Shown here piece by piece: positions 26,372 through 33,222 of a stretch of 33,222 bases of DNA. The notes beneath the pieces were generated by a model. It worked only from the letters and a program-made list of their open reading frames with translations. It had not been told where the DNA came from and made no database searches. The position numbers and the translations under genes are program-made. How positions within the stretch are numbered: position 1 is the stretch's first letter; the number at the start of each line of letters is the position of its first letter. Source of the stretch: Pirellulales bacterium (GTDB lineage Bacteria > Planctomycetota > Planctomycetia > Pirellulales > Lacipirellulaceae); assembly GCA_022841705.1 (NCBI GenBank), contig JALHQZ010000005.1:1-33222 (forward strand). Direction: 5' to 3'.

Positions 26372-26718
26372 GAATGGTCTCTTGGAGCTAATGAGCCGCG
26401 TGCCATTTCAGCGGCGTTACGTGGGGAAGCACAACACTCTAGTATCTGACGGGAGCGGGGGGAGGGCAACTATCGCTCCGCGTGTCGTTTGAAGTGTTCG
26501 CGAAACTGGCTGAAAATGAGTCTGCTTTCCTGGGCGAGACTTTTCGTTTTTGGCCAAGCCGAAGTCGAGTTCGCGTTCGAATGGCCACTTTTCGCCCGAC
26601 AGCGCGGACACCGGCGGCACGGCGTCCCGCGAATCCCTCCACCTGGGAGACATAATTGCGGTGTTTCGAGGGAGAGACGATAATTAGGGTTTCGACTGAG
26701 TGAGCCGAGATACTGAAA
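26372..26718. other. Divergent intergenic region, no gene seen
   Basis: These 347 bp lie between the minus-strand sigma factor and the plus-strand DUF1549 gene and hold the promoters of both. Short open frames exist on both strands but none has a start signal or recognisable product. No hairpin doublet of the kind seen elsewhere is present. Confidence 0.5.
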
Positions 26719-29079
26719 ATGCGCGGTCGCTGGCACATCGCTGAAACGCTGCTCTTGGTGCTCGGTAGCGCGGCTGCGCCGGCAGCGGAACAGCCGATCG
26801 GCTTCAATCGCGACATTCGTCCATTGCTTTCGGATCGCTGTTTTGTGTGCCACGGGCCCGGTAAGCAGGAGGCGGGGTTGCGGCTCGATTCATTCGATGC
26901 GGCGATCGAGTCGGCGATTGTGCCAGGCGACATCGCGGCCAGCGAAGTGATTGCACGGATCACATCCGACGATCCGGAAGTGCGGATGCCGCCGCCGGAC
27001 TCGCAGAAGCAACCGCTCACTCCCCCGCAGGTGGAAGTCTTCAAGCAGTGGGTGAAGCAAGGCGCCCAATACCAAAAACATTGGGCCTACTTACCGCTCG
27101 AGCGTAGTGCGGTTCCCACCGTGAAGAAAGAAGCATGGACGCGCAACGCGGTGGACCGCTTCGTCCTCGCGCGATTGGAGACTGAGCACTTGACGCCGGC
27201 CCCAGCAGCAGATCGCGTGACGCTGCTGCGGCGCATCACGATCGACCTCACGGGCCTGCCTCCTACGACTGCCGAAGTGGAGGCGTTCCTTCAGGATGAG
27301 CGGCCCGATGCGTACGAACAAGTCGTCGAGCGGCTGTTGGCTTCGCCGCGCCACGCGGAGCGGATGGCCACCTGGTGGTTCGATCTCGTGCGCTTCGCCG
27401 ACACCGTGGGCTACCACGGCGACCAGGACCACTACATTCTGCCGTACCGCGATTACGTGCTGAAGTGCTTCGCGGAGAACAAACCGTTCGACAAGTTCAC
27501 GATCGAACAACTCGCGGGCGATCTGCTGCCGAATCCCGATCTCTGGCAGCAAGTCGCCACGGGTTACAACCGCGTGCTGCAGACGTCGCACGAAGGGGGA
27601 ATTCAAGATGCCGAGTACCGCGCCAAGATGCAAGCGGACCGCGTGCGAAACGTGAGCGAGGTTTGGCTGGGGGCCTCGATGGGTTGCGCGGAATGCCACA
27701 ATCACAAATACGATCCCATCACCCAGGCCGACTTCTACAGCATGGGGGCGTTCTTCGCGGATGTCGATCACTACGGTTCGTTCCATGGACAGGCTGACAA
27801 TTCGTTGCCAACGCGTCGGCCGCCCGAAATTTTGGCGTGGACGTTGCCGCAGGCAGAGGAGATTGGCCGGATCGATGCGGAGATCGCGGCGTTCGAGAAA
27901 ACGTTGCGAGGGAAACTGCCAGGGGACTTCACAAAGTCGCAAGCAGCAATCGCGGAACTCAAGAAAAGGCGGGCCGATATTGAAGCGCAGTTCGTCCCAA
28001 CGATGGTGACCCAAGCGACCACCCCGCGGGAGATTCGCATTCTGCCACGCGGCGACTGGCTGGATAACTCAGGCGCGGTAGTCCAGCCGCAGTGGCCGGA
28101 GGTGCTTGGCGGCCGGCCGGCCGCGACTGGCCGGCTCACACGGCTCGACCTCGCGCAGTGGATCACGTCGCGCGACAATCCGCTCACCTCCCGCGTGGTG
28201 ACCAATCGGTTGTGGAAGATGTGCTTCGGAGCGGGGCTGTCGAAGACACTGCTCGATATTGGTTCACAAGGCGAACCCCCTTCGCATCCGGAACTGCTCG
28301 ACCACTTGGCGGCGGACCTAGTGGACCACGGCTGGGATTTGCGGCGGCTCTTGCGCACGCTGGTCACCAGCAGCACGTACCGGCAATCGTCCGCTCCGCG
28401 CACCGACCTGATTCAGCGAGATCCGGAGAACCGGTTGCTCGCGCGGCAAGGCCGCTATCGGCTGGAAGCCGAAGCGGTTCGCGATTCGGCCCTCGCGCAT
28501 GCGGGACTTCTTGTGCAGCGGTTCGGCGGCGACTATGCCTACCCTTACCAGCCTGCCGGGTATTACGCGCCCCTGAATTTCCCGGAGCGGGAGTACGTTT
28601 CGTCCACCGGCCCGACCCAGTATCGCCGGGGCGTGTACACGCACTGGCAGCGGCAGTTTTTGCACCCGTGGCTCTTGGCTTTTGACGCTCCGTCGCGCGA
28701 AGAATGCACCGCACAACGGCCAATCTCCAACACGCCCACCGCTGCGTTGGTGCTGCTGAACGACCCGAGTTTCGTCGAAGCCGCGCGCGGCTTAGCGACC
28801 CGCACCCTCACCGCCAACGAATCCGACGATGCCGACCGCTTGGCATGGGCATGGCGCGAAGTGACCTCTCGAACCGCGAAGCCTGAGGAACTCACCGAAC
28901 TCAAGACTCTGCTCGCCGCGCAGCGCGTGCGATACGAGCATGACACCACCGCGGCCGAGCAGCTCATCTCGATCGGTCAATCGAAGGCGCCCGACGATAT
29001 CCCGCCTGCCGAACTCGCATCGTGGACGGCGGTTTCCCGGGCGATCCTGAATACGCACGAGTTTTTATCCCGGAATTGA
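26719..29079 (+). CDS. Planctomycete cytochrome-c (PSC1) / DUF1549 / DUF1553 protein
   Basis: This 786-residue exported protein has a signal peptide (TLLLVLGSAAAPAAEQ) followed by a PSC1 cytochrome domain with a heme site CFVCH (residues 41-45) in FNRDIRPLLSDRCFVCHG. DUF1549 follows (about 130-345): RNAVDRFVLARLE, LTGLPPTTAEVEAFL, and a second CxxCH, CAECH (about 323-327), in MGCAECHNHKYDPITQADFYS. DUF1553 occupies the C-terminal half: RVVTNRLWKMCFGAGLSKT, RRLLRTLVTSSTYRQSS, RLEAEAVRDSAL and the final FLSRN. This architecture is almost confined to Planctomycetota and some Verrucomicrobiota, usually next to a DUF1501 gene as here. It is thought to act in periplasmic polysaccharide breakdown, but no activity is established. 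The gene is 168 nt upstream of the DUF1501 start, and both gap segments are repeats. Confidence 0.95.
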   Translation: MRGRWHIAETLLLVLGSAAAPAAEQPIGFNRDIRPLLSDRCFVCHGPGKQEAGLRLDSFDAAIESAIVPGDIAASEVIARITSDDPEVRMPPPDSQKQPLTPPQVEVFKQWVKQGAQYQKHWAYLPLERSAVPTVKKEAWTRNAVDRFVLARLETEHLTPAPAADRVTLLRRITIDLTGLPPTTAEVEAFLQDERPDAYEQVVERLLASPRHAERMATWWFDLVRFADTVGYHGDQDHYILPYRDYVLKCFAENKPFDKFTIEQLAGDLLPNPDLWQQVATGYNRVLQTSHEGGIQDAEYRAKMQADRVRNVSEVWLGASMGCAECHNHKYDPITQADFYSMGAFFADVDHYGSFHGQADNSLPTRRPPEILAWTLPQAEEIGRIDAEIAAFEKTLRGKLPGDFTKSQAAIAELKKRRADIEAQFVPTMVTQATTPREIRILPRGDWLDNSGAVVQPQWPEVLGGRPAATGRLTRLDLAQWITSRDNPLTSRVVTNRLWKMCFGAGLSKTLLDIGSQGEPPSHPELLDHLAADLVDHGWDLRRLLRTLVTSSTYRQSSAPRTDLIQRDPENRLLARQGRYRLEAEAVRDSALAHAGLLVQRFGGDYAYPYQPAGYYAPLNFPEREYVSSTGPTQYRRGVYTHWQRQFLHPWLLAFDAPSREECTAQRPISNTPTAALVLLNDPSFVEAARGLATRTLTANESDDADRLAWAWREVTSRTAKPEELTELKTLLAAQRVRYEHDTTAAEQLISIGQSKAPDDIPPAELASWTAVSRAILNTHEFLSRN

Positions 29080-29150
29080 TTGGCCAACGGCCATTGTGAT
29101 CGTAGCGTCGGGCATCGCCCTAGGCTACGGTAAAGTTGGCCATTGGCCAA
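29080..29150. repeat. TTGGCCA dyad with a family C arm nested inside
   Basis: Outer arms TTGGCCAACGGCCA (29080-29093) and TGGCCATTGGCCAA (29137-29150) are inverted with one mismatch. The spacer contains a family C arm (GGGCATCGCCCTAGGCTACGG at about 29110-29130) related to 5541-5693. The first arm starts immediately after the TGA of the DUF1549 gene. Confidence 0.7.
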
Positions 29151-29186
29151 CAGGTTCAACGCATCAACTAAGGAGTACCTTCATCT

Positions 29187-29240
29187 ATTCGCGTCATTCG
29201 CGGGCCGATTGTTTCGCGCGCTTTAGCGTCTTTCGCGGTT
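29187..29240 (+). repeat. TTCGCG-rich degenerate repeat in the DUF1501 leader
   Basis: Motifs ATTCGCG, CATTCGCGG, GTTTCGCGCG and CTTTCGCGG recur with 7-12 nt spacing up to the TTG at 29239. A good ribosome site, AAGGAG at 29170-29175, is upstream of it and too far from any start codon of the gene, as though the repeat had been inserted between them. Confidence 0.5.
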
Positions 29241-29247
29241 GAAGAAA

Positions 29248-30669
29248 ATGACCATGTTTGATTCACACGCACTCGATCGCCGCACGTTTCTTGGCAACGC
29301 TTCGCTGGGGATGGGGTCCGTTGCGCTCGCGGGGTTGATGGCGGAACACGCGCGCGGGGCGGTGGGGCAGGGGCTCGTGCATCCGCTGCATGTCGCGCCG
29401 AAGGCGAAGCGGGTTATCTTCCTCTGCATGGCGGGGGGGCCATCGCACCTGGAACTGTTCGACGAGAAGCCGACGCTCGCCAAGCTCGATGGCCAGCCGA
29501 TGCCGGGGTCTTTTACCGCGGGGCAGCCCATTGCCCAACTGCAGGGCAAAGAGCTGGCATGCTGGGGGCCGCAGGCGAAGTTCGCCAGCCACGGCCACAG
29601 TGGCCAGCGGATCAGCAGTTTTCTGCCGAAGATGGCAGGCCTGGCCGATGAGCTGTGCATCATTCGGTCGATGCAAACGGAGCAGATCAATCACGACCCG
29701 GCCCACACCTTCATGAATACGGGCACGGCGATCTCCGGCCGGCCAAGTATGGGGGCGTGGGTCAACTACGGGCTCGGGAGCGAATGCGACAACCTGCCGG
29801 GCTTCGTGGTGATGGTCAGCACGATCGGCCGATCGCCGCAGCCGCTCTCGTCACGCCAATGGCACTCGGGATTTTTACCCAGCCAGCACCAGGGCGTGCG
29901 ATTCTATTCAACGGGTGATCCGGTTCATTACGTCGCCAATCCCGCCGGGGTCTCCAGCACCGATCAACAAGCGGTGATCCAGACGATTAGCTCGCTCAAT
30001 CGCCTGCGTGACGCCGAGGAGCAGAACCCCGAAATCAGCGGGCGCATCGCCCAGTACGAACTTGCGTATCGCATGCAGATGAGCGTTCCGGAGCTGACCG
30101 ACATTCGCGATGAGCCGCAAAGCGTGCTCGACGCCTACGGCGTGAAAGGAGCAGACGGCTCGTTTGCGTACAACTGCTTGCTAGCGCGGCGGCTCGCTGA
30201 ACGCGGCGTGCGGTTCATTCACCTCTATCACCGGGATTGGGACCATCACAACGATCTCTCGCACTTCATGCAAATTTCGTGCGACAGCGCCGACGGCCCC
30301 ACAGCCGCGCTCCTCACCGATTTGAAGCAGCGCGGGATGCTCGACGAGACCCTGGTCATTTGGGGTGGTGAGTTCGGCCGCACACCGATGGCGCAAACCG
30401 ATAAGGGAACCAGCCGCGGCCGCGACCACCACATCCGCGGCTTCTCGATGGTGCTGGCCGGGGGTGGCGTCAAGCGGGGGATTTCGTACGGCGAGACCGA
30501 TGAGCTGGGCTATCACGCTGTCCACAACAAAGTCCACGTGCATGATTTGCATGCGACGATGCTGCACCTGTTGGGCGTGGACCATAAGCGGCTCACTTAC
30601 CGCTACCAAGGTCGCGATTTCCGCTTGACGGATGTCGCGGGGAATGTGGTGAAAGACATCTTGGTGTAA
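29248..30669 (+). CDS. Tat-exported DUF1501 protein (sulfatase-like fold)
   Basis: This protein of about 473 residues has a twin-arginine signal DRRTFLGNASLGMGSVALAGLM near the N-terminus. The DUF1501 family has an alkaline-phosphatase/sulfatase-like fold. Typical stretches are RVIFLCMAGGPSHLELFDEKP, MNTGTAISGRPSMGAWVNYGLG, GVRFIHLYHRDWDHHNDL, LVIWGGEFGRTPMAQ, GRDHHIRGFSMVLAGGGVKRG and VHDLHATMLHLLGVDHKRLTY. Possible metal ligands in these are visible, but no catalytic residue has been shown. It is the standard partner of the DUF1549/DUF1553 gene upstream. The start is uncertain: TTG at 29239, ATG at 29248 and ATG at 29254 are all possible, and none has a properly spaced ribosome site. Confidence 0.93.
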   Translation: MTMFDSHALDRRTFLGNASLGMGSVALAGLMAEHARGAVGQGLVHPLHVAPKAKRVIFLCMAGGPSHLELFDEKPTLAKLDGQPMPGSFTAGQPIAQLQGKELACWGPQAKFASHGHSGQRISSFLPKMAGLADELCIIRSMQTEQINHDPAHTFMNTGTAISGRPSMGAWVNYGLGSECDNLPGFVVMVSTIGRSPQPLSSRQWHSGFLPSQHQGVRFYSTGDPVHYVANPAGVSSTDQQAVIQTISSLNRLRDAEEQNPEISGRIAQYELAYRMQMSVPELTDIRDEPQSVLDAYGVKGADGSFAYNCLLARRLAERGVRFIHLYHRDWDHHNDLSHFMQISCDSADGPTAALLTDLKQRGMLDETLVIWGGEFGRTPMAQTDKGTSRGRDHHIRGFSMVLAGGGVKRGISYGETDELGYHAVHNKVHVHDLHATMLHLLGVDHKRLTYRYQGRDFRLTDVAGNVVKDILV

Positions 30670-30676
30670 CCCTATC

Positions 30677-30779
30677 TGTAGCACGGGACCGAAGTCCCGT
30701 GCGAGCGAGCACCCGTTCACAGATGTGAGACATTTCTTACGGCATCGCGGTGCGCACGGGACTTCGGTCCCGTGCTACA
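30677..30779. repeat. REP-doublet-like element, family H, perfect 27-nt arms, partly coding
   Basis: Arms 30677-30703 and 30753-30779 are exact reverse complements. Each is a hairpin with stem GCACGGGAC, loop CGAA (or its complement) and GTCCCGTGC. The spacer is 49 nt. The left arm begins 7 nt after the DUF1501 stop. The right arm lies inside the 3' end of the converging peroxidase gene and encodes VARDRSPVR of its C-terminus. Confidence 0.9.
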
Positions 30780-32143
30780 AAGCGGCACAGCAATACCGCA
30801 CAGACGAGCGCCACTGCACTGGTTGGTTCGGGTACGGCTTGCGAATTCGCGACGGCAAGCGTCCCTTGCAGATCTCGCCACGAGCGGCCGCGGTTATCGC
30901 GCCAGAGGCTGTAGTCGGCGGCGTCGACCAGGCCGTCGAGGTTGCCATCGGCGCTAAGCAGGGTGGTGGAGCCGAAGGATTCGAGCCATACGGAGTAGTC
31001 GTCGTCATCCACCACGCCGTCGGCGTTATAGTCGCCATCGAGCGTAACGAAGGGATTTGCGAAGATCGAGTTGGTGAGCAGGTCGGTATCGGTGAGCGTA
31101 TTGAGGAATGCGATGAGATCGTTCACCTGGCCGGGCGTAAAGTTGAACCGCACCGGCTGGCCGTTCGGCGTCCGCAGAATCGGGTCGAGATCGGGATTGT
31201 TCTGAATACCGGTGGAGTAGTGGTTGATCACTTCGCGGAGCGAGGCAAAGCGGCCGTCGTGCATGAAAGTGCCGCGGACGGCGATGTTGCGGAGCGAGGG
31301 GACTTTCATTTCGCCATCGCCGGCGCCTTCGTCGGTGTTGGTGGCGTCGAGGCCAATATTGCGCGGTTGGTTGGCGATTTGGGCATCGGTTCCGTGGCAA
31401 CTGCTACACCGCCCTCCCGGCCCCGTGCCGAAGAGTTGATGGCCGCGTTCCTCCTGCGCTGTGAAGGCGGCGACGAAGTTTGGCTGGCCCTGCGCGTTGA
31501 AGGCGCTATCGTACTTCGATTTATAGCTCGTCATCGAGCGCACGAACTGGGAGAGCGATCTGCTGATGCGGTCGGTCGTGATGGTGCGATCGCCGTAAGT
31601 CTTTTCAAAAAGGGCCGGGTAGTAGTCGGTCGCCTCCATCTTCGCCACGAGGTCCGTCAAGTTCATCCCCATTTCGACCGGGTCTTGGATCGGCTTGAGC
31701 ACCTGGTCTTCCAAAGTGGCGGCGCGCTGATCCCAAAAAAAACTCCCCGGGGCATAGAACTTCGCGTTCGCCAACCCCATCGAGTGCCGCCCGGTGAGCC
31801 CCCCTTCGAACCCCACGCTCTTCGTGGCGGGATCGCTGAAGCCGTTCTCCTGCTTGTGGCATGACGCACAGCTGGTGCCGTTGTTATGCGACAGCCGTTG
31901 GTCGTAGAAGAGCACCCGACCGAGCTCGGCACCGGCGTTGGTGATGGGGTTGTCGGCCGGCGTGTTGTCGGCGGCGTTCAGAACCGGCGTGCGGAACTGC
32001 GCGGGCAAGTTGGTCACCGCGTAGCCGACGTAATTGTTCGGCGTGCTGGGAAGCACGGGCACGCCAGGCGACGCGGCAAGCGAAATCGCCGGCGGAGCCA
32101 GCGTGAAAATACCAAGCAAAGTGCGCGCAATCTGAGCCGTCAC
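30737..32143 (-). CDS. Di-heme cytochrome c peroxidase family protein with dockerin-like repeats and PEP-CTERM signal
   Basis: This 468-residue protein starts at a GTG with AGGGG about 9 nt upstream, and has a signal peptide (RTLLGIFTLAPPAISLAASP). The di-heme peroxidase/MauG-type domain spans about residues 45-355, with heme sites CASCH (92-96) and CSSCH (246-250). Conserved ELGRVLFYDQRLSHNNGTSC, FFWDQRA and VPSLRNIAVRGTFMHDGRF are present. Two dockerin-type calcium loops follow, DGDYNADGVVDDDDYSVW (369-386) and ADGNLDGLVDAADYSLW (398-414). The end is a PEP-CTERM signal (VPEPTSAVALVCAVLLCRF) with a basic tail. The domain order suggests a peroxidase or oxidase that is exported, sorted by an exosortase, and possibly docked to a partner. 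The last residues are encoded by repeat H. Confidence 0.93.
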   Translation of the reverse strand: MTAQIARTLLGIFTLAPPAISLAASPGVPVLPSTPNNYVGYAVTNLPAQFRTPVLNAADNTPADNPITNAGAELGRVLFYDQRLSHNNGTSCASCHKQENGFSDPATKSVGFEGGLTGRHSMGLANAKFYAPGSFFWDQRAATLEDQVLKPIQDPVEMGMNLTDLVAKMEATDYYPALFEKTYGDRTITTDRISRSLSQFVRSMTSYKSKYDSAFNAQGQPNFVAAFTAQEERGHQLFGTGPGGRCSSCHGTDAQIANQPRNIGLDATNTDEGAGDGEMKVPSLRNIAVRGTFMHDGRFASLREVINHYSTGIQNNPDLDPILRTPNGQPVRFNFTPGQVNDLIAFLNTLTDTDLLTNSIFANPFVTLDGDYNADGVVDDDDYSVWLESFGSTTLLSADGNLDGLVDAADYSLWRDNRGRSWRDLQGTLAVANSQAVPEPTSAVALVCAVLLCRFVARDRSPVRTAMP

Positions 32144-32271
32144 GGCGCTAATCCCCTGTTCCGGAGGAGAGGTGGCCCGCCGCCAAGACGGGCCGTCAAC
32201 AGGGGTAAACGCGAATCGCGGCGGGGAATCTACAGCGGGGCCGAAGAATTTTTCACGCCCGCGGAGAATAG

Positions 32272-32339
32272 ATGAGCCCCCGACGTCAGTCGGGGGAGCG
32301 CGCTGGGTACTACTCCCCCGACTGACGTCGGGGGCTCAT
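32272..32339. repeat. REP-doublet-like element, family I, perfect 27-nt arms
   Basis: Arms 32272-32298 and 32313-32339 are exact reverse complements with a 14-nt spacer. Each arm is a hairpin: CCCCCGAC, loop GTCA (or TGAC), GTCGGGGG. The element ends 23 nt from the stop codon of the minus-strand gene at 32363 and is about 130 nt upstream of the peroxidase start. Confidence 0.85.
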
Positions 32340-32362
32340 GACGCGGCTAGCGGGGCGAGCGG

Positions 32363-33222
32363 TTACAGCGGCTGAGGGCTGCTGGTGCGGGGGCGGCGAT
32401 CTTCGCGGCGACGTTCTTCGATCCGACGCTCTTCGATGCGACGTTCTTCATATCGACCTTGTTCGCGCGGACGCTCCGTCGACTCGCGTTGCTCCAATTC
32501 TTGCAGCCGTCGCTCCATTTGCTCGAAGCTTTGCTCGATCCGTTTGGTAGCTTCGGCTTGGTGCTGTAGGGTTTGATCGCGCAGCGCGTTGAGCACGCGT
32601 TCGGCTCGCGGCCCGGCGGCGGCGCCGCCGCTGGCTCTTTGGCGAAGTGCGGCGTTTTCGCGTTCGAGTTGGGCGATTCGCTCACGCGCCGTACGGAGCC
32701 CAGCAACATCAGTGTCAGATTGCCGCATCGACTGCCTCATCATATTCATGAATTCGCGAGCGCGGGTGCCCTCGGACGCTGATTGCCCTTCCGCCGAGCG
32801 CTGCCGCTTGAGTTTCTCAACCTCATCACGCAATTCACGCACTTGGTTCGTCAAGCGTGCGATCGCTGCATCGTTATGACCGCGACGCCGCCCGCCGCGG
32901 GCTGCGTGCTCCTCTCCCTCGTCTTCGGCTTCATCGTCTTCTTCCTCTTCCTCGTCATCGGCTTCATGTTCTTCATGCTCGGCCGATTCCTGATGGCCCG
33001 CCGTACGAATCATCCCGCGGTCGGCGAGTTGCTGGCGGAAGGTCCCTTCGAGGTTGTGCAAGATTTCCGTGAGCAGCCGGACTTGGGCGGATTCTTCGCC
33101 GTAGGTTTCCTTCGCGGCGGCGATTTCCTTGCGAACCGCGTCGAGCGAATGGGCCACTTCCAGCGGCGTGACCGGCGGGGATTCCAGCGCTGAGCTTTCG
33201 ATCACGACCGCGTCGACGACCT
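32363..33222 (-). CDS. Acidic coiled-coil protein (5'-truncated by the window edge)
   Basis: The frame stays open to the right edge (VVDAVV before the first possible GTG at 33205), so the true start is probably outside the window. At least 280 residues are visible. An N-terminal helical region (PLEVAHSLDAVRKEIAAAKE) is followed by a strongly acidic stretch (about residues 75-98, mostly Glu and Asp). A long coiled coil comes next (RLTNQVRELRDEVEKLKRQR, then RERIAQLERENAALRQR). The end is an Arg/Glu-rich tail with repeated RRIEE units. There are no enzymatic motifs. No family is recognised; a structural or scaffold role is a guess. Confidence 0.75.
   Translation of the reverse strand, partial: VVDAVVIESSALESPPVTPLEVAHSLDAVRKEIAAAKETYGEESAQVRLLTEILHNLEGTFRQQLADRGMIRTAGHQESAEHEEHEADDEEEEEDDEAEDEGEEHAARGGRRRGHNDAAIARLTNQVRELRDEVEKLKRQRSAEGQSASEGTRAREFMNMMRQSMRQSDTDVAGLRTARERIAQLERENAALRQRASGGAAAGPRAERVLNALRDQTLQHQAEATKRIEQSFEQMERRLQELEQRESTERPREQGRYEERRIEERRIEERRREDRRPRTSSPQPL

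Noticed and set aside
26439..27044. A 201-codon minus-strand frame overlapping the start of the DUF1549 gene
   Set aside because: Most of it is antisense to the DUF1549 coding region, and no motif is visible.
30725..31864. A 379-codon open frame on the plus strand opposite the cytochrome c peroxidase
   Set aside because: The minus-strand frame has both heme motifs, dockerin loops and a PEP-CTERM signal, and this one has no recognisable features.

Overview
The window looks like a chromosomal segment of a Planctomycetota bacterium, probably of the Pirellulales type (inference). The markers are DUF1549/DUF1553 and DUF1501 secreted proteins encoded side by side, PEP-CTERM sorting signals, a dockerin-tailed cytochrome c peroxidase, a Tat-exported Gfo/Idh/MocA oxidoreductase, an ECF sigma factor beside a Ser/Thr kinase, and tetrahydromethanopterin C1-pathway genes (mch plus an ATP-grasp ligase). 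The DNA is GC-rich.

Layout. 1-1553: the end of an integrated element, with a tyrosine recombinase whose C-terminus reads into a tRNA-Val(TAC) gene on the other strand. 1645-2848: two tandem paralogous monoheme cytochrome-like proteins and tRNA-Leu(TAG). 3129-6601: Gfo/Idh/MocA oxidoreductase, a lineage-type secreted protein, and branched-chain aminotransferase (ilvE). 6850-11234: a forward run of the TIGR03546/TIGR03545 envelope pair, then mch and the ATP-grasp ligase. 11241-15590: a giant VWA/STN-like/Gly-rich/DUF2135-like secreted protein on the minus strand. 16036-17832: phospholipid-methyltransferase-like gene and tsaD. 18078-19326: a frameshifted HAF-repeat PEP-CTERM protein. 19401-22961: thioredoxin-like protein, HtrA-type protease and a ROK-family kinase. 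23216-26371: a secreted Gln-rich protein, then a kinase and sigma factor pair. 26719-32143: DUF1549/DUF1553, DUF1501 and the cytochrome c peroxidase. 32363 to the edge: a partial acidic coiled-coil protein.

The most striking feature is not a gene. Scattered through the window are many short dyad elements, in at least seven sequence families. In most, a small hairpin (8-9 bp stem, 3-4 nt loop) of about 24-29 nt occurs twice in inverted orientation around a 14-98 nt spacer. This is the architecture of REP doublets (REPINs/BIMEs). Several begin within a few bases of a stop codon (exactly 7 nt in three cases). One lies in frame inside the ATP-grasp ligase, and one arm encodes the basic tail of a PEP-CTERM signal. 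A second class consists of degenerate heptanucleotide tandem repeats; two of these end 2-3 nt before a start codon. No transposase for either class is visible here.
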